This document shows positions 39,103-48,187 of a DNA stretch of 64,000 nt, piece after piece. The translations under genes and the position numbers were made by a program. Source of the stretch: Kiritimatiellia bacterium (GTDB taxonomy: Bacteria; Verrucomicrobiota; Kiritimatiellia; CAIQIC01; Lenti-01); the NCBI GenBank assembly GCA_017527155.1, contig JAFXQI010000001.1:1-64000 (forward strand). Direction: 5' to 3'. Numbering within the stretch: the first letter of the stretch is position 1; each line of letters begins with the position of its first letter. The notes under the pieces were generated by a model. The model did not search any database. It worked only from the letters and a program-made list of their open reading frames with translations, and had not been told where the DNA came from.

Positions 39103-41778
39103 TCAGGGGAGGGTCACGAGGGCGCGGTAGAAGAGGGGGGCGGTGATGGCGGAGGGGTCGGCAGGTGGGGTGGTCCAGGCGGGGCGGAGGAGATTGGTCG
39201 TGGCTTCCAGGCCGACGGTGCGGTCGGCGGGGGGCGGCGGGTCGAGGAGGATGTCGGGGTAGAGGCGGAGGAACCGGAGGCGGGAGGCGGCATCGACGGG
39301 GTCCGTCCCGGCGACGTATTCTGCGAGGAGGGGCATGCCGTCGCCGTCGGTGTCGGCATCGGCGGACGGGGCGTCGGTGGTGCCGTAGTGTTCGACGCGG
39401 TAGGCGTTGGGGATGGGGTCGCCGAGGTGGTGTCCCGCGGGCAGGGCGACGCGGATCGGGCGCAGGATCAGGGTGTTGGTGCCGGTGTTCCCCCATCCGT
39501 CGGGCGTGGACCAGGCGCGGTCGGCCAGGACGCTGCGGGAAAGGTAGCGGTCGTCGCCAGCGGTGGTCGCGGAGACGATGACGCCGCACAGGAAGAGGTG
39601 TTCGGGCGGGGCGTCCGCCGCGCCGAGGGCCGCGAGCGGCAGGGCGGCTTCCCAGACGGTCGCGGGACGGTTGCCGGTGGCGCCGGCGGGCGGGAGCGGG
39701 TCGGCGTACTGGGAGAGGCGGGCGCCGGCCGCGGCCGGGACGGGGGTGAAGTGGTCGGTGTTGGTGGAGAGGTAGTAGATGCCCTGGCCGAAGTCGTGAC
39801 CGGCGTAGGTGAAGTTGGTGTAGGACGTCTTGTCACCGTACTGGTCGCCGAGGACGATGGCCAGGTCCATGGGTTCGGTGAAGCGGACGTTGTGCAGTTT
39901 GTCGAGGGCGTTCGGGAGCGACGACTTGTGCCAGAGCTGCCAGGCGTCGTCGGAAAGCGTGTCCAGCCCGACGAAGAGGATGGCGGCGTTGTTGGTGCCG
40001 GCCAGGTCGAGGGCGGGGCCGCCGAGGTAGAGGTTGCTAGAGTCGATGTTCGCGTAGACCGGGCCGAACGAGCCGAAGCCGCGGGGCAGGTCCGCCGCGG
40101 GCAGGACGGGGAAGGCGGTGTCGAAATCGAAGGCGTCCACGATCCCGGGTCCGGTGTTGTTCATGGCGCCGCCGGGCGGGTCGTCGGTGACCGCCGGGCT
40201 GTGGTGGGGCGCGTAGGCGGCGGGGCGCGCGGCGGGGGCGGCGGGGAGCGGGTCGAAGAGGGCTTGCCAGTCGCGTCCGTGGTTGTTGTCCCAGGCGGTG
40301 GGGGAGTCTGGGTCGTTCTTGAAGCAGAAGGCGAGGCGGTTGGTGGCCGTGGCGGGGATGTCGAGGGTGGCGGCGAAGGTCCCGTCGGGATTGCGCGACA
40401 TGGGGGCGGTGGAGGCGGACGTGAAGCCGTCGACGCCCCAGTGGAGGGCGACCGCGGACGCGCCGTCGAGGGGGCCGCCGGCCGGATTGTAGGTGACGGT
40501 GGCGCGGCCGCCGGGCGCCGGGAAGGGCGGCGACACGCGGACGCGGCGGTCGGCGGCGACCGTGAAGGTGTCGAACACCTGCGGGTTGGTGGCGGGGTCG
40601 TGGTCGGAGCGGCAGGCCCGGAAGGTGGCCGTGCGGTTGGAGATGGCCGCGGTGACGTAATGGAAGCAGGTGGTGGTGAAGGCGAGGGAGGGATCGTCGG
40701 CATACTCCTTGGGATAGCCGCCGGCGCCGCCGGAGACGAGGTACTGGACGCCGTCGATGGGCTTGAAGCGCTGGTAGTTGTGGACGTGGCCCGTGAAGAC
40801 CGCGTCCGCTTCGTAGGCGGTGAAGAGCGGGCACCAGTTGGCCTGGATTTCCCCGTTGCCGCCGTGCCCGGAGGTGGAGTACGGCGGCCGGTGGAAGACG
40901 GCGAAGACGAAGACGTTGGCCGGGTCGTACGCTGCGGCCTGGAGCGCGCGGGCCAGGAACCCGTTCTGCGACGGGATGTCCGCGTCGGAGTTCAGGAAAA
41001 CGAACGTGGCGTTGCCGACGCGCGCGACGTGGTCCACCGACCCCGGCGCCGTCTCGGGCAGCGCGAAGAAGCGGTGGAAGAAGGAGCGGGCCTGGTCGCC
41101 GGAGTATTCGTCCTTGACGGTCTGGGGATCGCGGCCGTCGTGGTTGCCCATGGCCGGCAGGAACGGGATGGACGAGAATTCGTTCGAGCAGATCTGGATG
41201 AAGTTCGTCCAGGCGAGGTAGGGCGGGAAGGAGGGAAAGCCGCCGTAGGCTTCGTCGGCGAGGTCGCCGGTCGAGACGACCACGCTCGGGGCGAAGGCGA
41301 CGATGCCGCGCGAGACGTCGCGGGCGTAGGGGATGTGCCCGGGATTGTCCTCGAGGCCGCCTTCGAGGTCGCCGTGCAGCGCGAAGCGGAAGACGGCGTC
41401 CGGCGCGCGCGCGGGCGGCGCCGCGAAGGAGTTGGCGAACGCATAGCCGTCGGAGGCGGTCGCGGCGTAGTGCACCGTCGCGCCCGGCGGAAGCGGCGGG
41501 AAGGCGAGGATGTGCGCGTGGGTGCCGCCGGGGTCGCTGACGGCGTTGGTCATCGCGTCCGGGGCGAACCCCCAGCGCAGCGTGGCGCGTGCGGGCGAGG
41601 CCGTGTCGAACGCGGCGAGCACCTCCCCGTCGGCAGACAAGGACAGCCGCGGCGGCATGGCGATGGCGGGCGGCGCCCCAACGGCGCGTCCCGGCAGGGC
41701 CAGGCCAAACGCAAGCGCAACGGAAAACGCAAACGGATGAAGTATGGACGGGAAGGAAAAAGCGGCGGGCGGTTTCAT
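39103..41778 (-). CDS. Secreted multidomain metallophosphoesterase
   Basis: An 891-residue exported protein. A signal peptide (about 1-37, ending PGRAVGA) is followed by a purple-acid-phosphatase-type N-terminal beta domain (about 40-130) and a calcineurin-like phosphoesterase. Metal motifs are visible at ALHGDLEGG, STGDLADEAYGG, MGNHDGRD, FAVFHRPPYS and FTGHVHNYQRF. A starch-binding-like beta domain follows (about 430-510), then a DOMON-like or CBM9-like beta domain, and a C-terminal tail with DADTDGDGMPLLAEYVAGTDP, typical of secreted proteins in Verrucomicrobia-type bacteria. It probably hydrolyses phosphate esters outside the cell while attached to glycan or cell surface. No Shine-Dalgarno sequence; the -10 box lies 7 nt from the ATG. 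Confidence 0.85.
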   Translation of the reverse strand: MKPPAAFSFPSILHPFAFSVALAFGLALPGRAVGAPPAIAMPPRLSLSADGEVLAAFDTASPARATLRWGFAPDAMTNAVSDPGGTHAHILAFPPLPPGATVHYAATASDGYAFANSFAAPPARAPDAVFRFALHGDLEGGLEDNPGHIPYARDVSRGIVAFAPSVVVSTGDLADEAYGGFPSFPPYLAWTNFIQICSNEFSSIPFLPAMGNHDGRDPQTVKDEYSGDQARSFFHRFFALPETAPGSVDHVARVGNATFVFLNSDADIPSQNGFLARALQAAAYDPANVFVFAVFHRPPYSTSGHGGNGEIQANWCPLFTAYEADAVFTGHVHNYQRFKPIDGVQYLVSGGAGGYPKEYADDPSLAFTTTCFHYVTAAISNRTATFRACRSDHDPATNPQVFDTFTVAADRRVRVSPPFPAPGGRATVTYNPAGGPLDGASAVALHWGVDGFTSASTAPMSRNPDGTFAATLDIPATATNRLAFCFKNDPDSPTAWDNNHGRDWQALFDPLPAAPAARPAAYAPHHSPAVTDDPPGGAMNNTGPGIVDAFDFDTAFPVLPAADLPRGFGSFGPVYANIDSSNLYLGGPALDLAGTNNAAILFVGLDTLSDDAWQLWHKSSLPNALDKLHNVRFTEPMDLAIVLGDQYGDKTSYTNFTYAGHDFGQGIYYLSTNTDHFTPVPAAAGARLSQYADPLPPAGATGNRPATVWEAALPLAALGAADAPPEHLFLCGVIVSATTAGDDRYLSRSVLADRAWSTPDGWGNTGTNTLILRPIRVALPAGHHLGDPIPNAYRVEHYGTTDAPSADADTDGDGMPLLAEYVAGTDPVDAASRLRFLRLYPDILLDPPPPADRTVGLEATTNLLRPAWTTPPADPSAITAPLFYRALVTLP

Positions 41779-41785
41779 GCGGTGG

Positions 41786-41814
41786 AAGGTAGCGCGCCAG
41801 GAGGCCTGCCGCAA
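41786..41814 (-). promoter_or_regulatory. Promoter of the metallophosphoesterase gene
   Basis: On the minus strand, TTGCGG (41809-41814), a 17-bp spacer and TACCTT (41786-41791), with only 7 nt between the -10 and the ATG. It predicts a leaderless mRNA. Confidence 0.55.
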
Positions 41815-41900
41815 GGGAGAAACGGGCACGGGGAGCCCGCCTGCCGTCCTGCCTCGACGACATTCTCCGCGCGGGGGTGGGGGCGGGTCGGGATTTTTGC

Positions 41901-41929
41901 TTGCCGGGGGAGAGGTGGGGCGGCATATA
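41901..41929 (+). promoter_or_regulatory. Putative promoter of the nitroreductase gene
   Basis: TTGCCG (41901-41906), a 17-bp spacer and CATATA (41924-41929). The leader of about 20 nt contains AAGGAGG before the ATG at 41955. Confidence 0.5.
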
Positions 41930-41954
41930 AGGGGGCGGAACAAGGAGGTGTTGA

Positions 41955-42476
41955 ATGGATTTCCTGGAGTTGGCGGAGAAACGGCGGAGCGTGCGGGCGT
42001 ACCGGGAGGACGACGTCCCGGAGGAGGTGCTGGCGAAGGTGCTGGAGGGGGCGAGAAGGGCGCCGTCGGCGTGCAACCGGCAGCCGTGGAGGTTCGTCGT
42101 GGTGCGGGACGAGGCGAGGAAGCGGCTGCTGGGGACGGCGTACTCGCGGGAGTGGTTCTGGAAGGCGCCGGTCGTGATCGCGGTGTGCGTGCTGCCCGCC
42201 GAGGGGTGGGTCCGGCCGCACGACGGAAAGAGTTATGCGTGGGTGGACGGGGCCATCGCCATGGACCACCTGACGCTCGCGGCGGCGGACATGGGGCTGG
42301 GGACGTGCTGGGTGGGGGCGTTCGATCCGGAGGTCGCCGCCAAGGTGCTGAATCTGCCGGACGGAGTCGAAATCGTCGCGATGACGCCGCTGGGGTATCC
42401 GGCGGAAGAGGCGGCGCCGAGGCCGCGCACGCGGCGGGCGCTCGCCGAAAGCGTCATCCGCGAGCGGTGGAACTGA
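41955..42476 (+). CDS. Nitroreductase family flavoprotein
   Basis: A 173-residue nitroreductase-fold protein. EKRRSVRAYREDDVP (8-22) is the FMN-phosphate-binding N-terminus, RAPSACNRQPWRFVVV the second FMN motif, and AAADMGLGTCWVGAFDP the C-terminal FMN motif. The short length fits the single-domain subgroup seen in anaerobes. It likely reduces nitro or quinone compounds or serves as an FMN reductase. The 3' end overlaps the convergent exonuclease gene by 23 nt. AAGGAGG precedes the ATG. Confidence 0.9.
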   Translation: MDFLELAEKRRSVRAYREDDVPEEVLAKVLEGARRAPSACNRQPWRFVVVRDEARKRLLGTAYSREWFWKAPVVIAVCVLPAEGWVRPHDGKSYAWVDGAIAMDHLTLAAADMGLGTCWVGAFDPEVAAKVLNLPDGVEIVAMTPLGYPAEEAAPRPRTRRALAESVIRERWN

Positions 42477-43299
42477 CCGGGCGCTCGGGCCAGCGGCCCG
42501 CGAGGGCGTCGCGGACGATGCGCTTGGTGTCCTCGGGGAAGTCGGAGCGCAGGAGCCAGTTGAGGACGCCCGGTTCGTCGCGCATGACGTCGCGCAGGCG
42601 GCGGCCCTGGAATTTACCGAAGTTCAGCGTGACTTCGCCTTCGACCCACTTGAGGCGGCCGGAGCGGTCGACGGACGTGGGGTCGTGCTGGTTGAATTCC
42701 TTGTCGAGGCTGTCCATGTCGGTGGGCAGGTCGGGGTAGGCGCGGAATTCGCCGGAGAGGACGTTGATGGTGGCCAGGACGTCGCCCATCGCGTCGTGGG
42801 CGTCCTGGTGTTCGACGCCGCAGTACTTCTTGAGGGCCGCGGAGAGGTCGCGGGGCTCTTTCTTGAAGAAGATGCGCTGGGCGTCGAGGACACGGCGGCC
42901 CTTGAGGTCGAAGGGGTGTCCCGCGCGCGCGAATTCTTCGCAGAGGAGCGGGATGTCGAAGCCGAGAAGGTTGTAGCCGGCCAGGTCGGCGCCCTCGAAG
43001 TGGCGGTCGATGATGTCCGCCATCTCCGCGAAGGTCGGGGCCTCCGCCACGTCGGCGTCGGTGATGCCGTGGATTTCCGTGGATTCGGCGGGGATGGGGA
43101 TGGTCGGGTTCAGGTAGTAGTGCTTGGAGACGGGCTCGGCGCCGGGTTCGTAGCGGACGAGGGCGATGGAGACGATGCGGTCCATGCGCTTGTTCAGGCC
43201 CGTCGCTTCGAGGTCGAAGACCACCAGGGGGCGGTCGAGCTTCAGGGCGGCGGGAAGGGGGGGAATGGTGGAGGTGGTTGTCATGATGGCGGCCATCAT
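42454..43299 (-). CDS. DnaQ-like 3'-5' exonuclease
   Basis: A 281-residue DEDD exonuclease. LVVFDLEATGLNKRMDRIV (25-43) is Exo I with Asp29 and Glu31. HGITDADV and LAGYNLLGFDIPLL form Exo II. HQDAHDAMGDVLAT is Exo III of the DEDDh type. A C-terminal extension (about 190-281) has KWVEGEVTLNFGKFQGRRLRDV, a segment also found in other DnaQ-like proteins ('F-G-K-x-x-G'), which may be a small DNA-binding module. Starts at 43299 and 43284 are both possible; neither has a clear ribosome binding site. It could act in DNA repair or RNA turnover. Confidence 0.88.
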   Translation of the reverse strand: MMAAIMTTTSTIPPLPAALKLDRPLVVFDLEATGLNKRMDRIVSIALVRYEPGAEPVSKHYYLNPTIPIPAESTEIHGITDADVAEAPTFAEMADIIDRHFEGADLAGYNLLGFDIPLLCEEFARAGHPFDLKGRRVLDAQRIFFKKEPRDLSAALKKYCGVEHQDAHDAMGDVLATINVLSGEFRAYPDLPTDMDSLDKEFNQHDPTSVDRSGRLKWVEGEVTLNFGKFQGRRLRDVMRDEPGVLNWLLRSDFPEDTKRIVRDALAGRWPERPVSSTARG

Positions 43300-43508
43300 G
43301 CGCTTTTTGCGGGAGGAACGGAAGCGGAAAGAGGTGGGCGGGGGCGGGATGCGTTCATGGGAGGAAGATGGGGGCGGAAGTGGAGGAAAATCGATGGGTT
43401 TTCCATAATCTCACGAGTGGTTGGCGGACGGGGAAATCGGGGGCGGGGTGAACCGGGGAAGGGGGGCGGGGCGCTGGTAGAAGGAACATGGAAGAAGGAG
43501 ACGAGAGC

Positions 43509-44276
43509 ATGGTGCAGGCGACGATGGTCATGGCGGCGGAAGGACTCGGAAAGGCGTTCCGGCAGGGGGAGGAGCGGATCGCGGCGCTGGACGGGGTGTC
43601 GTTCGGGGTGGAACGGGGGACGTTCACCGCGGTGATGGGGGCGAGCGGATCGGGGAAGACGACGCTGCTGAACCTGCTGGCGGGGCTGCTGAAGCCGGAC
43701 GCGGGGCGGATTCTGCTGGACGGGGATGATTTTTCGTCGCTGAAGGATTCGGAGCGGGCGCGGTTGCGGCGTCGGCGGATCGGGTTCGTGTTCCAGGACT
43801 ACAATCTGCTGCCGAACCTGACGCTGGCGGAGAACGTACGGTTGCCGCGGCTGCTGGACGAGGCGCCGGAAGGGGCGGAGGGGTGGTTGGCGGAGATCGT
43901 GGAGTTCCTGGGGCTCGGGGGGAGGCTGAAGCATCTGCCGTCGCAGCTCTCGGGCGGGGAGCGCCAGCGGGCGGCCATCGCGCGGGCGCTGGCCATGAAG
44001 CCGGAAATCGTGCTGGCGGACGAGCCGACGGGGAACCTGGATCTGCGCGGCTCGACGCACGTGTGCGAGCTGCTGCGGCGGCTGTGCCGGGAGCGGGGAT
44101 GCACGGTGCTGGCGGTGACGCACGCGCCGCACGTGGCGATACACGCGGACCGGGTGCTGATGCTGGGGGACGGGCGGTTGCTGGCGGACCGGCCGATGTC
44201 GGACTTCGGCGACGCGGAGCAGCTGGCAATCGCGTACCAGCGGCTGCTCGCACCCGTCGCGGAGGGTCGGCCGTGA
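43509..44276 (+). CDS. ABC transporter ATP-binding protein (LolD/MacB type)
   Basis: A 255-residue ATPase of the lipoprotein/macrolide exporter subfamily. Walker A GASGSGKTT, Q-loop VFQDYNLLPNLT, signature LSGGERQRAAIARAL, Walker B VLADEPTGNLD and switch His in VTHAPH are all intact. Q-D-Y-N-L and A-D-E-P-T-G-N-L-D are hallmarks of this subfamily. I chose the ATG at 43509 because GGAG lies 8 nt upstream; an in-frame ATG at 43488 has poor spacing. The permease gene overlaps the stop as GTGA. Confidence 0.93.
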   Translation: MVQATMVMAAEGLGKAFRQGEERIAALDGVSFGVERGTFTAVMGASGSGKTTLLNLLAGLLKPDAGRILLDGDDFSSLKDSERARLRRRRIGFVFQDYNLLPNLTLAENVRLPRLLDEAPEGAEGWLAEIVEFLGLGGRLKHLPSQLSGGERQRAAIARALAMKPEIVLADEPTGNLDLRGSTHVCELLRRLCRERGCTVLAVTHAPHVAIHADRVLMLGDGRLLADRPMSDFGDAEQLAIAYQRLLAPVAEGRP

Positions 44277-47059
44277 CGGCGGCGGGGCGGTTCTGGCGCT
44301 ATGCCGCGCTGTCGGTGGGGGCGATGGTGCGGCGGCAGCCGTTGGCGTCGGCGCTGTCGGTGGCGGCGGTGGCGCTGGCGGCGGGCATGGTCCTGCGCGT
44401 GGCGTGCGCGTTCTCGGCGACGTCGGACCGGCTCGGCGAAATGATGGCGGATGCGGCGCTGCACTTCGACCGGGTGGTCGCGGAAGGGGCGGAGGGGGAG
44501 GCGCTCGACGCGGCGATCGCGAGGCCGCATCCGGCGTTGCCGGAGGCGTTGTTGGCGGCGGTACGGGGGGCGGAGGGCGTGGAGCGGTGCGTGGCGGGGG
44601 CGGTGGTGACGGTGGAGGTGTATCCGGGGGGCGGTCGTGGCATGGGGCGGGGCCGTCCCGGAGGCCCCGGAGGTTCCGGCGGTCCCGGCACGCGTCCGGT
44701 CAATGTCTCGACGAACATCACGGACCCGATGTTCCGCATGGCGGGGTGGATGCCGGGGGAGATGGCGCTTTGTCCGCTGTTTTCGCCGGAGGAGGGGGCG
44801 GCGCCGTCCGGGGTGGAGGCGGAGCAGTGGGCGCGGTGCGTGGAGGAGGGGGCGCTGGCGGTACCGTCGTCGCTGGCGCGGCAGTACGGGCTGGAGGCGG
44901 GGGCGGAGGTGTTCCTGGCGGGGGCGGGGGGACGGGCGCGGGTGGCGGTGGGGGCGGTGTACGAGACGGGGCGGGCGGGGGCGGTGCGGGGGCTGTTCCC
45001 GGTGTGTGCGCCGAGAGAGGTGTTCGAGAATGTGGCGGGCGGGGAGTGGATGGCAAACCGGGCGTACGTGCGGCTCCGGGAAGGAGCGGATGCGGCGGGC
45101 TTCGAGGCGGCGTTCGATGCGGCGGTGGCGGAGTGCGGGGCGGCGGCGGCGCTGCTCGGTCCGGAATACTGGCGCGAAGCGGCGGCGCCGTTCGCGCGTG
45201 GGCGCGGCGGCGGGGGATTCGACGCGATTCCGTATTCGGCGGTTTTCCTCGCGGTCATGGCGGCGCTGTTCCTGCTGCTGTCGACGCTGGCGATGAACAT
45301 CCAGGGGCAGCGGCGGGAGCTGGCGGTCCTGCGGGCGATCGGCGCGCCGTCGTGGATGCCGGCGGGCGCGGTGGTGGTGCAGGGGCTGCTGCTGGCGGCG
45401 GCGGGGTGGGCCGTCGGGGCGGCGTACGGGCTGTGGGCGTTCCGCGGGACGGTGCCGGAGGCGGCGCGCGGATGGGGGCACGTCGTGGCGCTGGCGCGGG
45501 GCGGGTTGGCGCTCTCGGCGGTACCGGTGGCCGTGGCGACGCTGCTGGCGTGCGTGCCGGCGGTGTGGATGGCGACGCGGCTGCATCCGCTCGAATCCGG
45601 GGCCATCGAGGCAGGCGGCGCGGGGACCGGACGCCGGGCATTCGTTTCCGGCAGCGTCGCCATGCTCCTGCATCCGCTGCTTGCGTGGACTCCGCTCGCA
45701 CGCGGCCCGCTTGCGCAAAGCTTCGTCCTGCCCGCCGCCTACCTCCTCGCGATGGTCGGGGCCGTCCTGATGGTGCCCGGACTCCTCCGCGCGCTCGCCG
45801 GGCTGCTCGCCCGTCCCATCGGGGCTGTGCTGCGCCTCCATCCGCTGCTGTTGCGCGACCACAACCGGGGGGGGCTCTGGCAACAGACCCTCGGGGCCTC
45901 CGCGCTGGTCGTTTCGCTCGCCTTCTACCTCACGACCGCCATCTGGGGCGAATCCATGAAAATCCCGTTCCTTGCCGGCGACAAGGCGCCCGACGCCATC
46001 GCCGTGTTCCTGCCAGAGGGGCCGCTGGCGGAGCGCGCCGGGGAGGTCGCCGCCATCCCCGGCGTACGGGCCGATTCCGCCATGCGCCTGACCCACCTGC
46101 GGCTCGCCGATGCCGATGCGTTGCGCGGGAAGTTCTTCGCCGGGAGCGAGCTGATCCTCCTGCGCGCCGATCTGCCCGGATTCCTTTCGCTCGCCAGCCA
46201 CCGCCTCGTCGCGGGGCGCACGGGGCCGATCGGCGACGGCGAATGCGTCGTCATGGCGCAGATGCCGCTTGCCGACCCGGACGCGTTCCGCATCGGCAAG
46301 CCGTTCGGCGTGTACCCGCTCGGCGGGGACCCGGGCGCCGACACGTCCCGCAGCGAGCTCGTGCCGGTCGGGGTGCTCGACATACCGGGCTGGCAGCTGA
46401 TCACGAAATCCACGCGGATGCGCCGCGGCATGAACCGGAGCCTCTCGCTGGTGTTCGTCAACGACGCGACCTTCGACCGCTACGCGCCGGGGGTGCGGGA
46501 GAACTGCCACTGGCTCGCGCTGGAGCCGGGAACCGACCTGCGGGAGCTGCAGAAGGCGCTGGACGCGCTGCGGCCGTATCCGTCGGCGTACGTCAAGCTC
46601 ACGGACGTGGCGGGGGCGCAGGCGATGATCGCGCGGCGGTCGGACAGCGTGATCGCGCCGCTGTTGCGGTTGCCGCTGATGGTGCTGGGTCTGTCGAGCC
46701 TGGCGGTGCTGGTCTCGCTGGTGGCGGCGGTGTGGTCGCGGCGGCACGCGTACGCGCTGCTGCGGGCGCTGGGCCTGGACCGCGGGCGCCTGGTGCGTCT
46801 GTTGGTCGGGGAGGCGCTGCTGCTGGCGACGGCATCGGTGCTGCTGGGAACGTTGCTGGCGGTGCTGTTCGCGCGTACGGGCATCCTGCTGTGCAACCGG
46901 ACCATGACGGTGCAGGCGCCTTTCGTGTGGCCCTGGCGGGCGTGGACGACGGGGGCGGCCGCGACGCTGGGCGCCGTGATGGCGGGTTGTTTGCTGGCGC
47001 TGCCGGTCCTCCACCGGCGGGAGGGAGCGGGGGCGGGGTTGGCCGGGGTGGACCGGTAG
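44273..47059 (+). CDS. FtsX/MacB-like ABC permease
   Basis: A 928-residue permease with two FtsX-type halves, as in the YknZ/SalY/MacB superfamily. There is a first membrane helix near residues 15-40, an extracytoplasmic domain, then three helices including LSTLAMNIQGQRRELAVLRAIGAP (about 340-365), the diagnostic R-R-E-L-A-V-L-R-A-I-G. A second set follows, ending in VSLVAAVWSRRHAYALLRALGLD and two terminal helices. A Gly/Arg-rich stretch (about 121-143) is unusual. The GTG start overlaps the ATPase stop. The pair would use ATP to move or extract a lipoprotein, peptide or drug; no periplasmic adaptor is encoded next to it. Confidence 0.88.
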   Translation: MTAAGRFWRYAALSVGAMVRRQPLASALSVAAVALAAGMVLRVACAFSATSDRLGEMMADAALHFDRVVAEGAEGEALDAAIARPHPALPEALLAAVRGAEGVERCVAGAVVTVEVYPGGGRGMGRGRPGGPGGSGGPGTRPVNVSTNITDPMFRMAGWMPGEMALCPLFSPEEGAAPSGVEAEQWARCVEEGALAVPSSLARQYGLEAGAEVFLAGAGGRARVAVGAVYETGRAGAVRGLFPVCAPREVFENVAGGEWMANRAYVRLREGADAAGFEAAFDAAVAECGAAAALLGPEYWREAAAPFARGRGGGGFDAIPYSAVFLAVMAALFLLLSTLAMNIQGQRRELAVLRAIGAPSWMPAGAVVVQGLLLAAAGWAVGAAYGLWAFRGTVPEAARGWGHVVALARGGLALSAVPVAVATLLACVPAVWMATRLHPLESGAIEAGGAGTGRRAFVSGSVAMLLHPLLAWTPLARGPLAQSFVLPAAYLLAMVGAVLMVPGLLRALAGLLARPIGAVLRLHPLLLRDHNRGGLWQQTLGASALVVSLAFYLTTAIWGESMKIPFLAGDKAPDAIAVFLPEGPLAERAGEVAAIPGVRADSAMRLTHLRLADADALRGKFFAGSELILLRADLPGFLSLASHRLVAGRTGPIGDGECVVMAQMPLADPDAFRIGKPFGVYPLGGDPGADTSRSELVPVGVLDIPGWQLITKSTRMRRGMNRSLSLVFVNDATFDRYAPGVRENCHWLALEPGTDLRELQKALDALRPYPSAYVKLTDVAGAQAMIARRSDSVIAPLLRLPLMVLGLSSLAVLVSLVAAVWSRRHAYALLRALGLDRGRLVRLLVGEALLLATASVLLGTLLAVLFARTGILLCNRTMTVQAPFVWPWRAWTTGAAATLGAVMAGCLLALPVLHRREGAGAGLAGVDR

Positions 47060-47075
47060 ATCGGTTGCAACCAGG

Positions 47076-47098
47076 GGGCGAGATCTCCGAGCGAGCCG
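47076..47098. repeat. Partial B-family repeat (B5) at a convergent junction
   Basis: GGGCGAGATCTCCGAGCGAG and the following CCG match the left arm of the B-family elements. No right arm is present. It lies in the 55-nt gap between the convergent ends of the FtsX-like permease and the next gene. Confidence 0.6.
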
Positions 47099-47114
47099 CT
47101 CCCGCGCCGGCCGG

Positions 47115-48074
47115 TCAGTAGGGTTTGCCGTCCGGGGACGGAATGGCCTCGTTCAGCCAGTCGATGGCCCGTCGGCGCAGTTTGTCGAGACGCGGCGGCA
47201 GGTCGGGTGTGCGCAGGAAGAGGATGAGTTCGCGCTTGGTGGACTCGGCTAGCGATTCGTCGAGCCGCACGCTGCGGTCGCCGAGTACCACCGATTCGCA
47301 GCGGATGGGTTTCATCGGGGCAGCCATGCGGCGGCGTGCGCGGGCGGATTCGGCGGCGCGGCGGGCGTTGCGGCGTACCGTCAGCAGGCGGGGAATGCCG
47401 AGCGCGGTTTCGACGTGTCGTTTCAGGCGGCTGAAGTTCCAATGTTCGCGGAGGAGACGGGCCAGGCGGCGGCGGGCGGCGTGGTAGTGGGGGAGAAGGC
47501 CGGACGGGAGATCGCGGTCGGGGACGGCACCGGGCAGGAGCCATTCGAGCGGCAGGCGGGCGTCGAGGGAGAGGAGCTTGCGGAGGCGGACGGCGAGCGT
47601 CTTGTAGCGCATGAGGGTGGAGTAGTTGAGCGAGAGACGGTTGTCCGCCATCCAGCCGCGGATGCCGCGTCCGCGGGCGGCGATGCGGCGGGCCCCGGTG
47701 GGCGAGATGTCGTAGACGGGGCCGCTGTCGAGCGTGGGTTCGAGGTCGGCCAGGCGCGACCCGAGGCGCAGGCGGATGGCCAGGGTGCGCGGCGCGATGG
47801 CGGCATCGGCGGCGAGTTCGCGGGGAGTGGGCGTGCCGCGCAGGGAGGGACTCTCCGGGCGCGGTTCGCGGAGGCGCTTGCGGCGGCGGAGTTCGGAGAG
47901 GATTGCGCAGCCGGTGTCGGTGACGATGAACGCGCCGAACGCCGCGAGAGTGATGCCCGCAAAGGCCGCGAGCGCGAAAGGAGCGCAGGCGGGATGCGGG
48001 AGGTCGCGGAGAAGGGAGGAGGCGTCCTGGGCGACTTCGGAGGTTTTGGACAGGGTTTCCTTGAGGAACTTCAT
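47115..48074 (-). CDS. Hypothetical membrane-anchored basic protein
   Basis: A 319-residue protein. One membrane segment (about 26-52: PFALAAFAGITLAAFGAFIV) is followed by a strongly basic soluble part. Visible stretches are IAPRTLAIRLRLGSRLADLEP, RRIAARGRGIRGWMADNRLSL and YKTLAVRLRKLLSL. The GIRGWMADNRLSLNY region might be a small helical DNA-binding or scaffold element, but I do not recognise a family. It has its own near-leaderless promoter. The last third is Arg-rich (RRNARRAAESARARRRM). Function unknown. Confidence 0.65.
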   Translation of the reverse strand: MKFLKETLSKTSEVAQDASSLLRDLPHPACAPFALAAFAGITLAAFGAFIVTDTGCAILSELRRRKRLREPRPESPSLRGTPTPRELAADAAIAPRTLAIRLRLGSRLADLEPTLDSGPVYDISPTGARRIAARGRGIRGWMADNRLSLNYSTLMRYKTLAVRLRKLLSLDARLPLEWLLPGAVPDRDLPSGLLPHYHAARRRLARLLREHWNFSRLKRHVETALGIPRLLTVRRNARRAAESARARRRMAAPMKPIRCESVVLGDRSVRLDESLAESTKRELILFLRTPDLPPRLDKLRRRAIDWLNEAIPSPDGKPY

Positions 48075-48082
48075 GGAAGGGG

Positions 48083-48111
48083 AGTATGGGGAAAGAAGGG
48101 CGGAAAGGCAA
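48083..48111 (-). promoter_or_regulatory. Promoter of the hypothetical membrane protein gene
   Basis: On the minus strand, TTGCCT (48106-48111), a 17-bp spacer and CATACT (48083-48088), with 8 nt to the ATG at 48074. Confidence 0.5.
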
Positions 48112-48187
48112 GGATTTTCATGTTCGCAAATGATGGCGGGACGCCGGGGAGGGGAGGACGGGGAGGCAGGGGAAAACAGGGGGGAAA

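Noticed and set aside
37597-42177. A 1526-codon plus-strand frame across argJ and the metallophosphoesterase
   Set aside because: It is antisense to two clearly recognised genes and crosses the repeat-rich intergenic region; low-complexity Gly/Val/Glu composition shows it is a shadow of GC-rich coding DNA.
41776-43299. Toxin-antitoxin reading of the overlapping convergent genes at 42454-42476
   Set aside because: Both products are complete enzymes of known families (nitroreductase and DnaQ-like exonuclease); the 23-nt overlap is a simple convergent overlap.
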